Shown: piece after piece, positions 27,754-36,257 of the stretch | How the letters are laid out: each line of letters begins with the position of its first letter | Numbering within the stretch: the first letter of the stretch is position 1 | Assembly: GCF_052180255.1 (NCBI RefSeq) | Contig: NZ_CP197466.1 | Span: 1,364,001 to 1,428,000, forward strand | Direction of reading: 5' to 3' | Length of the DNA: 64,000 nt | Source: Paenibacillus_AM sp052180255 | GTDB taxonomy: Bacteria; Bacillota; Bacilli; Paenibacillales; NBRC-103111 | The notes under the pieces: model-generated | Databases searched by the model: none | What the model was told of the DNA's origin: nothing | Seen by the model: only the letters and a program-made list of their open reading frames with translations | Position numbers and translations under genes: made by a program

Positions 27754-28381
27754 AGTAGAGCGTCCTCCTGGATGATGGAATTAAAGGGCTTTTGACCCGT
27801 AGCGTACTTCCATCGTACAGAGGCGCTCCTTTTTTTACATAGCTGAAATTTATCCATCTACAGGAATCTAACGGGAAACGTTAGTTGAATGACACCAGCG
27901 GTAGTCTAAGACTTTATTTTTCAAGTCTTGGTCCGCCGCTGTTCTTTTAATTGGATTAGTCTAAAACTTATTTTTCAAAATCTGACGATTTTTCAATTCA
28001 AAAACAGAGTCATATCAACGATTCCAGTCTAATTCTTTATTTTCATAGGACAAATAGGATTATATAGGGTTTTTATGTTCTGTAAGAGGCACGAACAACA
28101 TTGTGGGTGAGGATGGACAAGACTTAGTTGGTAGCAAGCTTATCCGTGAAAAGGGTAACTTATCAGCTTCTGGCCTTTGAATACTGTATGCTTTTAACAT
28201 AGCCTATATATATGGCATCCTTATGAAGACGAACGCCTAGCTCAGGACCTTGGTAGAACCGATTTTGCTCCAGTTAACGATGAATTAATTTACATCTAAT
28301 AACTGATTATACTACTGTTTGATTTTCATAAGCACTCTTTACGTGTATTTACTAAGGAAAAGATGATTTACAAATCTATAT
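27754..28381. other. IS110 upstream end (possible bridge RNA) and spacer
   Basis: 27754-27890 holds the IS110 5' non-coding end, with CATCGTACAGAGGCGCTCC, a T-run and a repeat copy (27868-27885). 27899-27945 forms a hairpin (CAGCGG...CCGCTG enclosing AGACTT...AAGTCT). Around 28085-28180 a scrap reads RGTNNIVGEDGQDLVGSKLI to a stop. No intact gene. Confidence 0.5.
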
Positions 28382-29353
28382 TTATAATCTAAGCTTTATC
28401 GTTGTTCGGAATTTATGATAAAAATCATCATGTTCTTTTATCTTAATGTTTGCATTTCTCGTGTAATGTGATTGTGTGTAATTCAAGGTTGATTGGAGCT
28501 TCTCATGTCCAAGTAACTCCATTAAGGTTAACAAATCAATACCTGCATCTCTCATGTGTGTTGCAAAGGAATGACGGATGCTATGGATTCGCATTGGAGG
28601 CAGAATGGCCATGTTTAAGAATCGCTTGAATAGCTTATCTACATCAGACCTGGTTATCGGTGAAGTCTTTGCTTCTCTGGGAAAAAGATAATCTATCACC
28701 TGAAGATTATTTGTGGTTTGATACTCACGTAGTACTGCTCCAAATCCCTTCCGGAGTACCACGACACGCTGAATCTTGTTTTTGGTCTTTAGTAATAAAA
28801 TCATTTCATCATCGTAATTGATGTCAGAAATCTTTAAATTAAGGATCTCTGAAATACGACATCCAGTTGAAAAAAGTAAAGAAAATAAAAGAGTATCACG
28901 AATCAAATTATCGCTGTGTGAAATTAAACTTTGAAGAAATCGAAGTAATTCGTGTCGACTCATTATCCGGATTTCATTTGCTATTGGACTGTAATCGCTG
29001 AGTTTGAATTTCATAAGAGGTACAATATTAGGGAAATGACGGTTGTTAGTCAAAAAACGGAAGAAGCTTTTCACAGCATGGGTTGCAGAAGATAATTTTG
29101 AAAAACTGTTATTAATTTGTGTCATTAGATAGTGGTCGATAACGACTGCATCTATTGGTTTGTATGCTATGACTTTGTCCCCATGCTTAATTGTATATAT
29201 TCGATCCAAGTAAACTTCTCCTGGAGGACACCTAAGTTCAGTAGCCAAAAAGTCACAAAAGCTAGTCAGAGATTTTATATATTTATTAAATCTATCCTTA
29301 GATAACTTACAAATTTTTTTGTAGTTATTTATCTCTTCATGAAAATTAATCAT
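28382..29353 (-). CDS. RIT recombinase C (third tyrosine recombinase)
   Basis: A 323-residue tyrosine recombinase. ATG 29353 overlaps the stop of the preceding gene by eight bases and sits behind GGAGAGAAG. Catalytic residues: Arg in STGCRISEILNLK, H-S-I-R-H-S box, LLGHEKLQSTLNYTQ with the Tyr. The N-terminal 100 residues are the SAM-like DNA-binding domain. Last of the trio. Confidence 0.92.
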   Translation of the reverse strand: MINFHEEINNYKKICKLSKDRFNKYIKSLTSFCDFLATELRCPPGEVYLDRIYTIKHGDKVIAYKPIDAVVIDHYLMTQINNSFSKLSSATHAVKSFFRFLTNNRHFPNIVPLMKFKLSDYSPIANEIRIMSRHELLRFLQSLISHSDNLIRDTLLFSLLFSTGCRISEILNLKISDINYDDEMILLLKTKNKIQRVVVLRKGFGAVLREYQTTNNLQVIDYLFPREAKTSPITRSDVDKLFKRFLNMAILPPMRIHSIRHSFATHMRDAGIDLLTLMELLGHEKLQSTLNYTQSHYTRNANIKIKEHDDFYHKFRTTIKLRL

Positions 29354-30419
29354 CTAGCTTCTCTCCAATACCCATAACTTGCTCTACTAACTTCTCAAGA
29401 GGAAATGGATAACGTTGTACCGCATTCCTTAAGTCTGCAGGACGGCGTTTAGTATAGATTCTTGTCGTCTCTATACTGTTGTGACCTAGTATTTCCTGAA
29501 GATCATATATTGCCATTCCGGCAGTCAAAGCATTGTATGCAAAGGTATGGCGTAAACTGTGAACTGTAAACAGTCCATCAATGTTTAGTTTTTTATATAT
29601 TCCTGTGATCATATGCTGAATATTCCTTATCATAATCGGTTCACGGCTTTCGTAACATCTTTTTGAAAAAAGATAGGATTGATCACTTATGTCCCATTCA
29701 GACACCCCACTTCTCGCTAAGTAGTCCATAATAACCTTTTTTATTTGGGGATACATTGGAATGTAACGTTCTTTTTGCCCCTTACCTTTCCGAATAAAAA
29801 TAAGGTTTTCATTGATCTGGAAATCACATATTCTCATACTCGCTACTTCACTGACCCTACATCCTGTACCCAACATAAAATAGATCATAGCAAAATTTAG
29901 AAACGGCCATGATGTTCTCTTTGATTCTTTTAATAAGCTAGGCACTAGCTCGTCAGGCAGATATCGAGGAAGGATTTCACCATTCATTTTGTCTATTTTG
30001 TTACGTAAATCTTCGCTAATATACTTCCGAGTGAGAGCATATTCCATTAGATTTCTTATAATGGCCCGATAAGTATTATAAGTTCTACCGGACAATTTAT
30101 CTCCTTTTAACGGCTTACACGAGTTTGTGAACTCGATGAATAGTTCTTCCGTGATTTCAGCCATTTTATACTTTGCTTCTTTTGATAATATAAATCTACC
30201 AAATCTTCGAAGTATCGTGATGTAATATTTAATGGTCAATTGAGATTTGGATGTATTCAACTCAATAGTTTTAATATATTCTTCGATAACAAATAAAATG
30301 GTCTTTTCGTCCCGTATTACTTTCTTACCTTCTACAAGTTCGAGGAAATCACGGATATCAATCTTATAAAGATCACAGATGTCTTCAGGTGTTATTTCAA
30401 CTTGATATTCGAACTCCAT
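29346..30419 (-). CDS. RIT recombinase B (second tyrosine recombinase)
   Basis: A 357-residue tyrosine recombinase. The ATG at 30419 lies one base past the stop of recombinase A, whose last codons supply the GAGGTG ribosome binding site. Complete catalytic set: GTGCRVSEVASMR, V-H-S-L-R-H-T-F box, LGHNSIETTRIYTKR. N-terminal core-binding domain at about residues 45-150. Confidence 0.92.
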   Translation of the reverse strand: MEFEYQVEITPEDICDLYKIDIRDFLELVEGKKVIRDEKTILFVIEEYIKTIELNTSKSQLTIKYYITILRRFGRFILSKEAKYKMAEITEELFIEFTNSCKPLKGDKLSGRTYNTYRAIIRNLMEYALTRKYISEDLRNKIDKMNGEILPRYLPDELVPSLLKESKRTSWPFLNFAMIYFMLGTGCRVSEVASMRICDFQINENLIFIRKGKGQKERYIPMYPQIKKVIMDYLARSGVSEWDISDQSYLFSKRCYESREPIMIRNIQHMITGIYKKLNIDGLFTVHSLRHTFAYNALTAGMAIYDLQEILGHNSIETTRIYTKRRPADLRNAVQRYPFPLEKLVEQVMGIGEKLDD

Positions 30420-30420
30420 A

Positions 30421-31551
30421 TTACACCTCATCCAACTGATTTAAAGGATTGTGGGGGAGTGAGCGAGTTAGCATCCTTTGAACACTTCTATGAATGTACC
30501 ATTCAGTAGAGCGGCGATGTTTATGTCCCATTGATTCAGATACTTGATCGAAATCATTTGAATTATCCAGAGCATTTGTTGCATAGGTGTGTCTTAGAGC
30601 TTTTCCACTAAATCGTATTTCACCAAAGACTTGCTTATTTTTTTCACTGAACAATGAAGTTATCGTACTAGACGATATTGGTTCTCCTGAAGATTTAACA
30701 AAAAAAACATCGTTGTATGTTGGGTATAAGGGGCGGCATGTACTAAGATACTCTTGCAGCATATTCGTCAAATCTTTGCTCATTTTCAGGGTTCTTGTTC
30801 TAGATTTAACTGAGCGAAGGGTTATAAGTCTTTCGGTAAATCTAATATCGTCCAGACGAATACTTGCCACTTCAATTGGACGACAACCTAATTCCATAAT
30901 TAACAAGAAGATGCTTATATTTCTGAGTTTTAGTTTTGATCTACACTTTTCGATTGACTCTAATAAGACGAGTACTTCCTCCAGGTTTACATATTCATTT
31001 GATCTTTTGGCTTGAGCACGCAGTGACTGATGAATTATGTACCTAAGGTGATTTACTTTAAGAACCGATAACATGTCCAAAAATAATTTCATCGAATATA
31101 ACATTCGATTTACGCTGCTTCTTTGAATTTGCTCAAGATATATCCGGTCAACTAGATGCTCTTCATAGTTAGTTACCATTGCAATTGTGATCTTTTTGCA
31201 ATCTTGGATAGATTGTAGAGTGGATAAACTAGGGAAATTGCGTGAAAGGTAGCCAATAAATTTGCCAACGTGATAAATGTGATGCGTAAGCGAGGTTTTG
31301 GTGTATTTTTTTGAGTAGTAGTTTTCAAATTCTAATATAACCTTCGGGTATTCGGAACGACATCGGTTATGAATTCTTTTTTTGTTACGTGTTCTAATAT
31401 GTTTTTCAAATGCAAGTAACATCTTATTTGTAATTTCACGATCAGAACAAGCATGCTCAATTATCGTTTTGAGTGTAGTGAAGTTTACTTTCTTTTTTTC
31501 TAGAGTTGACTCATGAAGGCGTTCAGGTTTCATTTTTAATTTGGGAATCAT
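30421..31551 (-). CDS. RIT recombinase A (first tyrosine recombinase)
   Basis: A 376-residue recombinase with GAGGTGA eight bases before the ATG. The first Arg is in LGCRPIEVASIR. The usual H-x-x-R box reads G-K-A-L-R-H-T, so Lys stands where the first His is normally found; the C-terminal box is GHKHRRSTEWYIHR with His and Tyr. The first gene of the RIT trio is often the most diverged, so it may bind DNA while the others cut. First gene of the operon. Confidence 0.9.
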   Translation of the reverse strand: MIPKLKMKPERLHESTLEKKKVNFTTLKTIIEHACSDREITNKMLLAFEKHIRTRNKKRIHNRCRSEYPKVILEFENYYSKKYTKTSLTHHIYHVGKFIGYLSRNFPSLSTLQSIQDCKKITIAMVTNYEEHLVDRIYLEQIQRSSVNRMLYSMKLFLDMLSVLKVNHLRYIIHQSLRAQAKRSNEYVNLEEVLVLLESIEKCRSKLKLRNISIFLLIMELGCRPIEVASIRLDDIRFTERLITLRSVKSRTRTLKMSKDLTNMLQEYLSTCRPLYPTYNDVFFVKSSGEPISSSTITSLFSEKNKQVFGEIRFSGKALRHTYATNALDNSNDFDQVSESMGHKHRRSTEWYIHRSVQRMLTRSLPHNPLNQLDEV

Positions 31552-32161
31552 CTACAATCACCTCTGATTCTATTATTTTAATTTTACTAGATTTTTATAC
31601 TAGCGTAGTATAAAATGGATATATTACGTAACACATTAATTTTCTCTGCCACTACTTATTTGGCAGAGAGGGGGAAGCTTTATAGGATGGATTTTTGGAT
31701 TATTTTTACAAATTTATCCAAAAATTACGCAAAATTTCTTTTTTGCGTAAAAAACTTTACTGTGATAAAGCTAAAATAAAAAGATGTAATTGTTACTAGG
31801 CGGTTAATTGATGGCTACTTATGAAGCCCTTTATTTGTCATGTGTACTTTCGACATATAAAATGGACTTTTTTTGTGGTCATTTTTACGTAAAGTCGGCC
31901 TAATTAATGATTCATAATAGGAATGAAGATAGGCAATCTTTCTCAATAGAGAAAGCTTGCCTTTTTTTGTTGGTCATTTATTTTTGGTGTAGCAGTACAC
32001 ATTTTAGCCAGAGGTACTTTTTAATATCTCTAAAAACCATTGGATGGTTTAACTAATAAATTACAGCAGTTAGAATGACGGTTGAACTTAATAAAAAAAC
32101 GATTTTTAACCTAAATAGGGTTTATTAATGAAGTATCGATTTCTTTTATCCATAATAAAGA
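31552..32161. other. AT-rich spacer with inverted repeat and orphan terminator
   Basis: Contains the RIT promoter, an inverted repeat at 31725-31750 and a strong terminator at 31931-31968 (AGGCAATCTTTCTC paired with GAGAAAGCTTGCCT, then T7). No plus-strand gene lies before that terminator except a doubtful 30-codon frame at 31811, so a small RNA is conceivable. Confidence 0.45.
31931..31968 (+). terminator. orphan rho-independent terminator
   Basis: A 12-14-bp stem with a short loop and a seven-T tail, with no annotated gene upstream on the same strand. Confidence 0.75.
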
Positions 32162-33022
32162 TTGGTGATAACAGTGGGGAATTTCGAATATGAGCGATTT
32201 GGGAACATGGTGGAACGTTTTATAAATCCAATTAACCATGTTGTAGAAGATGGATCTAAGGATAGTTTTATTGAGGATTTTGATGATATCAATAATAATA
32301 TTAAACGCGCTTTTTTCTTTCGATTTCCGAAGAAACTTGATGAAGTTTTTCTAAAGTTGGATATGGTAAATAGAATTAAAATCGGTAAATTAATGAGCGG
32401 ATTAAGTAACCAGGATATAATATATAACTATGAATCATTAGGTGGATCGAAAAGTGGAGGAATGTTAGGGAAAATTCTCAATTATGGGAATTTAGATTCC
32501 AATAATAATCTAACCCTCATTCCAACAAAGTTAATGACTGCAATTATTACAGAAATACCAGCTCAATATATAATTAGCGATAATATTATTGCGCGCCAAA
32601 ATGATTTATTTGAGTACACAGCTTTAAAAGTACCGGTAATCGATGTCTCGCAGTTAAGTAATGTTGTAAAGAAATCTATTGACAATGCTAGAGGTAAGTT
32701 CGAACTCAATACTAAGATACGGAAAGTTATTGATGTAATGATGATTAATGAGTCAAACAGTCGAGCTCATTTAATAATTCACCATTATAAAAGTTTCTTT
32801 GAACTTCGATTTATTTTCGATGTTGTCCAAAAAAACACTCAAAAAATTATTAACAGCATTTATGGGCTAAGGTTGGATAGTTACTATTATTCACCGATGA
32901 TTCTACAAAATGATAAAATAAAGATTTGTATTATTGGGACTCACAAAGAAAAAATAACAAGTAACTTGAAGCAGTATAAAAAAGAAATAGAATCACTTAC
33001 ATCGATATATTTAATTCAATGA
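32162..33022 (+). CDS. hypothetical protein
   Basis: Up to 286 residues; the start is uncertain (TTG 32162, GTG 32174 or ATG 32207, none with a strong ribosome binding site). No family recognised. The sequence is soluble, Ile/Asn-rich, with a predicted mixed fold and a C-terminal strand pattern (DKIKICIIGTHKEK). Base composition matches the ABC-3C genes. A terminator follows. Confidence 0.65.
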   Translation: MVITVGNFEYERFGNMVERFINPINHVVEDGSKDSFIEDFDDINNNIKRAFFFRFPKKLDEVFLKLDMVNRIKIGKLMSGLSNQDIIYNYESLGGSKSGGMLGKILNYGNLDSNNNLTLIPTKLMTAIITEIPAQYIISDNIIARQNDLFEYTALKVPVIDVSQLSNVVKKSIDNARGKFELNTKIRKVIDVMMINESNSRAHLIIHHYKSFFELRFIFDVVQKNTQKIINSIYGLRLDSYYYSPMILQNDKIKICIIGTHKEKITSNLKQYKKEIESLTSIYLIQ

Positions 33023-33063
33023 ACCGTTAAATGGTTTTCGCATATAAAAGTAATATAGTGAGG

Positions 33064-33098
33064 AAAACCTTCTGATAACAATTATCAGGAGGTTTTTT
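33064..33098 (+). terminator. terminator overlapping the next ribosome binding site
   Basis: AACCTTCTGATA pairs with TATCAGGAGGTT, followed by T6. The AGGAGG of the next small gene lies inside the 3' arm, so folding would hide it; this could be a translational or attenuation switch. Confidence 0.6.
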
Positions 33099-33099
33099 A

Positions 33100-33243
33100 A
33101 TGATAAAAAAAATTAAGGATGATGAATCGAATCAAAGGAAACGAGCTCTAGAAATGATTGAAAAATGGATAAAAGTAGAAAAAACAAGACTTGATAACGA
33201 GAATGAACGAGTCACTATCAAAATGAATGAATCTGATAACTAA
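33100..33243 (+). CDS. small basic-acidic protein, 47 residues
   Basis: ATG seven bases after AGGAGG (33087-33092). The product starts MIKKIKDDESNQRKR and continues as a charged helix with no Cys. It lies upstream of the skin recombinase. Unknown function; such small charged proteins are candidates for recombination directionality factors. Confidence 0.55.
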   Translation: MIKKIKDDESNQRKRALEMIEKWIKVEKTRLDNENERVTIKMNESDN

Positions 33244-33363
33244 TTGAATGGCTGTATGGGAACGAAGTGATTAAACCCATTCCGAAGAGAAAAAACATCA
33301 TACGCTTCAATTTATGGACTAGGTCAAGCAGCAGTTTGAATACGCATATGTTGAGGTGGTTTG

Positions 33364-33513
33364 ATGGATAAAGTTGAGGTGTTTGATTATATATCTTTGA
33401 TCAAGCCTGACTGTGATGATGCAAGTGCTGCTGTTATGTCTGACGAAACTCTTGAAGCTAAGTGGCGAGTCATTGACTATATTTTGAAGAAAATTATTTT
33501 AAAAACCGACTGA
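33364..33513 (+). CDS. small protein, 49 residues
   Basis: ATG preceded by GAGGTGG. Product begins MDKVEVFDYISLIKPD and ends with a hydrophobic-basic helix. A terminator hairpin overlaps its stop codon, supporting it as a real transcription unit. No family recognised. Confidence 0.55.
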   Translation: MDKVEVFDYISLIKPDCDDASAAVMSDETLEAKWRVIDYILKKIILKTD

Positions 33514-33537
33514 ATTTAATCAGACGGTTTATTTTTT
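33503..33537 (+). terminator. terminator after the 49-residue gene
   Basis: AAACCGACTGA pairs with TCAGACGGTTT, followed by ATTTTTTT. Confidence 0.75.
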
Positions 33538-33598
33538 TAAATTAAGGAAATGCTATAGTTACAGGAACAAGCGTTCCTATTTAAGGGATGTATCTAGA

Positions 33599-33766
33599 TT
33601 GTCGATCAAAACTAATTTAGGTACCATCTGTACGAAAGCAATTATCGTAAATGAAGACATTTACAGTTGTTCTACAGCAATAAGGGAGCAATGTTTACTG
33701 GGGCATTTCAAGTTTCTTGGGAGGGTGACTATTGATGATGAGGTATATTTTTATCGAACAACTTAA
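33599..33766 (+). CDS. small protein, 55 residues
   Basis: TTG start with AAGGGATG about nine bases upstream. Sequence begins LSIKTNLGTICTKAIIV, beta-rich. It overlaps the next small frame. Support is only the ribosome binding site and codon pattern. Confidence 0.4.
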   Translation: MSIKTNLGTICTKAIIVNEDIYSCSTAIREQCLLGHFKFLGRVTIDDEVYFYRTT

Positions 33767-33857
33767 TGGAGGTTTTTCTCCAATAAGGCATGGGTTACCT
33801 ATCATGTCTATCTACGAAACCGGAAAATTTAGAGAAACATTTAAAGATCTACATTGA
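33735..33857 (+). CDS. small protein, 40 residues
   Basis: ATG nine bases after GGGAGGG (33719-33725). Product begins MMRYIFIEQLNGGFSP. It overlaps the preceding small frame by 32 bases and lies just before the recombinase gene. Unknown. Confidence 0.4.
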   Translation: MMRYIFIEQLNGGFSPIRHGLPIMSIYETGKFRETFKDLH

Positions 33858-33944
33858 TCACATGGTGAGGCTAAAAGATGCCTACAGGAATTGGAATAGG
33901 AAATCATAAATACTAATTCCCTAAATGAAAGGAGCAACTTATTT

Positions 33945-35591
33945 ATGTATACGGCCGTATATGCACGTGTTTCCACTGGTATGCAAGCTATGGAAGGAAC
34001 AAGCTTAGACGGCCAAGTTGAACTTTGCATAAAAAAAGCAAAAGAAATGCATGTCTACGAGAATGATCTAAAGATCTATAAAGAAGAAGGATTTAGCGGT
34101 GAAGATATTGAACGCCCATCTATGAATCTACTAAGACAGGATATTGCTTCTGGTCTGGTAAATCAAATTATTATCACGCATCCTGACCGGCTATCTCGTG
34201 ATCTGACAGATAAACTATTTGTTTGCCGAGAATTTGAATCAAGGAATGTAAATTTGATTTTTGTAGATACGGAATACAAGAATACCCCAGAAGGACAACT
34301 TTTTTTCAATCTCATCAGTGTAATAGCTCAATATGAATTGTCTCTGATTAAAAAAAGAACTGTTCGAGGGCGCTTAAAAGCCGTAGAAAAAGATAACAAA
34401 GTGATGCCTATGAGGGTGCCTCCTTATGGATATAATTGGACCGCTGGGCAACTAGAAATCAATGACCATGAAGCTGCTTTCGTGAAATTAATTTATCAAT
34501 GGTATGTGTATGATCATTTAACCATAAGAGAAATAGGTACTAAATTGATTGATCTAGGTGCTACACCAAAGCGTGCTGAAAGTAAAAACTGGAGTGCCAG
34601 CTCTATTCAGAAGATTTTGAAGTCAGATGTTTATATAGGGAGATTTTATTACAACAGGAGAAAAACACAAAAAATAAAAGGGGAAAGAACAAAAAAAGGA
34701 GCACCTAAGAAAACGTATGGTTACCGTGATGAAAAAGACTGGATACTTGTTACAGTACCTTCAATTATAGATGAGCATATCTTTAAGCTTGCACAAGATC
34801 AGCGGTCCAAAAACAAGAAACTGTCTGGAAATATGAAATATGAATATCTGCTTAAATCATTACTGAGATGCGGTTTATGTGGAAGGAAATGGGAAGCAAC
34901 CACTTATTCCGGTCGTGTTAATAAAATAACGGGAATACGTGAGAAATATAAATGCTATCGTTGTCCAAACATAAACCCTAGAATGTATGGACCAACAGTA
35001 ACAAGTTGTCCGAGTCGTTCAATCAGAGCAGAGTTAGTAGACGAATACGTATGGGGACTTATTATGGAAACGATCTCTGATCCTCACGAGTATGTGAAGC
35101 GGATTGAGTTGAAGTCGGAATCTGTGGTTCAAGAACTAGAAAAAGTCGCGGAGTCTATAAAAAAACAGCTAACTCTTAAGGAGAAGGAAAAAGAAAAAAT
35201 TAAAATCATGTTTAAACGGGAGCTGATTAACGAGCAAGAAATGGATTCTGATTTTAGAATTATTAAGGGTGAGATTGAAGAATTAATGAAGCAGGAGAAA
35301 GAATATATGAGTCAAATTAAATCGCTGAATGAAAAACTAACTATGGATGAAAAAAACAATGCAATTCTCCAAAGTATTTGCAGCTTCATTCAGCACGAGG
35401 GGAATGAACTGGATTTTGACGGGAAACGTTATGTTGTTGAGACACTCATAAGTGAGTTGCTATTAAGATGTGAGGATTCAAGAATTCAAGTTACTGCAAT
35501 TGGTTATTTAGATGAGCTTCGTTCCAATGTGGGGTTTGAGAAAAGTACAAAGATACCAATCATTATTGGAGAACTAGAGAGAAATAAGTGA
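33945..35591 (+). CDS. spoIVCA: large serine recombinase, SpoIVCA-like, skin excisionase
   Basis: A 548-residue large serine recombinase, typical length. The catalytic domain opens with YTAVYARVSTGMQAMEG (nucleophile Ser in ARVST) and contains SRDLTDKLF, YELSLIKKRTVRGR. The recombinase domain follows (PPYGYNW ... NWSASSIQKILKSDVYIG), then a zinc ribbon (RCGLCGRKW ... KCYRCPN and a later Cys) and a coiled-coil tail. It reads towards the right skin junction, 680 bases away. By analogy with SpoIVCA it should excise the element and rejoin sigK in the mother cell. Expression is expected to be sporulation-controlled, but no confident sigma-E promoter could be assigned by eye. AAAGGAG precedes the ATG. 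Confidence 0.93.
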   Translation: MYTAVYARVSTGMQAMEGTSLDGQVELCIKKAKEMHVYENDLKIYKEEGFSGEDIERPSMNLLRQDIASGLVNQIIITHPDRLSRDLTDKLFVCREFESRNVNLIFVDTEYKNTPEGQLFFNLISVIAQYELSLIKKRTVRGRLKAVEKDNKVMPMRVPPYGYNWTAGQLEINDHEAAFVKLIYQWYVYDHLTIREIGTKLIDLGATPKRAESKNWSASSIQKILKSDVYIGRFYYNRRKTQKIKGERTKKGAPKKTYGYRDEKDWILVTVPSIIDEHIFKLAQDQRSKNKKLSGNMKYEYLLKSLLRCGLCGRKWEATTYSGRVNKITGIREKYKCYRCPNINPRMYGPTVTSCPSRSIRAELVDEYVWGLIMETISDPHEYVKRIELKSESVVQELEKVAESIKKQLTLKEKEKEKIKIMFKRELINEQEMDSDFRIIKGEIEELMKQEKEYMSQIKSLNEKLTMDEKNNAILQSICSFIQHEGNELDFDGKRYVVETLISELLLRCEDSRIQVTAIGYLDELRSNVGFEKSTKIPIIIGELERNK

Positions 35592-35687
35592 TTGAGAATT
35601 GCAGCGGTTTGACCTAATGTATCATGGGGGATATTTCTATGACAAAGACAATAAAGTAGTCGCGAGGAAAGATCGAATATGCTGATG

Positions 35688-35735
35688 TGTAACTGTAACT
35701 GTAACTGTAACTGTAACTGTAACTGTAACTGTTAC
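35688..35735. repeat. TGTAAC hexamer tandem array
   Basis: Seven perfect TGTAAC units (35688-35729) and an eighth changed to TGTTAC, which makes the end self-complementary (GTAAC/GTTAC). Length likely varies between strains. Confidence 0.95.
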
Positions 35736-35772
35736 ACTCATAACTGAACTACACTTGATAATAATTTCCGTG

Positions 35773-35813
35773 AAAAGCCGTTCTTTACTCCGAGGGGTAT
35801 TGAACGGCTTTTT
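35773..35813 (+). terminator. terminator downstream of the recombinase
   Basis: AAAAGCCGTTC pairs with GAACGGCTTTT around a 19-base loop, ending in TTTTT. Confidence 0.75.
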
Positions 35814-36019
35814 GTACTCTTGCAGCGGGGAAAACATCTAGGTAAGAGAGCTAAAGCGTGAGCGGATGTATAGATTTAATCGGTGGGTGGACATAACCTA
35901 AGTCTTTTAGATCGATTAGGTATCTCTAGAACCAATAAAGAACGAATGGCGAGTTTCTGATAGGAAGGTATTTGACGTAAAGCCTTGTTTTGCACTAAAT
36001 TTTATTCTCTTTTGAAATT

Positions 36020-36072
36020 ATCCGAAAGCATCGGCAAACTCCTCAATGGGAAGCACCCATGAGGAGTTCTTA
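36020..36072 (+). other. double-hairpin motif, second copy
   Basis: ATCCGAAAGCATCGG is followed by AACTCCTCATGGG-type stem (AACTCCTCA...TGAGGAGTT). The first 15 bases equal 13683-13697, where another hairpin also follows. Possible shared RNA structure or terminator family. Confidence 0.45.
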
Positions 36073-36210
36073 ATATGTTCCTGTATATAATGCAAAGTAA
36101 GCTCGAGAAGTAAGATAATGTTGTAGTGGTGGTTCGATTTAATGAGTATGATAATAATTTTGAGGGTTTAAGCGTTCCTCATTTATTTAATTAATGTGTT
36201 GATTTTGCTT

Positions 36211-36228
36211 ACTCCACACATGTGGAGT
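36211..36228. repeat. inverted repeat near the right skin junction
   Basis: ACTCCACA-CA-TGTGGAGT, perfect 8-bp arms, 40 bases before the crossover. Possible binding site for a recombinase or accessory protein. Confidence 0.55.
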
Positions 36229-36257
36229 GGGGAAATAAATTTGCGAAGTGACATCAG

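Larger units (their letters stand above)
15703..27885. repeat. dispersed intergenic repeat, consensus near CTAACGGGmA..CGTTAG
   Basis: Short related sequences recur between genes only in this cargo zone: near 15703, 16722, 16790, 19324, 20430 (minus strand), 22460, 23602, 23902, 24880 (degenerate) and 27868. Common forms are ATTAAGCTAACGGGCAGG and CTAACGGGAAACGTTAGTT; the latter is an inverted repeat (CTAACG/CGTTAG). Copies often follow a hairpin or an IS110-like end. No copies were noticed in the nested island or in the RIT and recombinase part. Confidence 0.7.
28382..31551 (-). mobile_element. RIT element (recombinases in trio)
   Basis: Three different tyrosine recombinase genes lie head to tail on the minus strand with 1-base spacing and 8-base overlap. 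This trio organisation is the definition of RIT elements, where three recombinases are always kept in the same order. All three frames are intact. I did not find convincing terminal inverted repeats; an inverted repeat TTACGCAAAA...TTTTGCGTAA at 31725-31750 lies 170 bases beyond the first gene. Confidence 0.82.

Noticed and set aside
33860..33944. sigma-E promoter for the skin recombinase
   Set aside because: Only a partial -10-like match (CATAAATA) was found and no matching -35, so it is not claimed.
35688..35735. short tandem repeats considered as a CRISPR array
   Set aside because: The units are six bases with no spacers and no cas genes are present in the window.
35637..35837. minus-strand open frame with a Thr-Val repeat
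   Set aside because: It is produced by the TGTAAC array and has no ribosome binding site.
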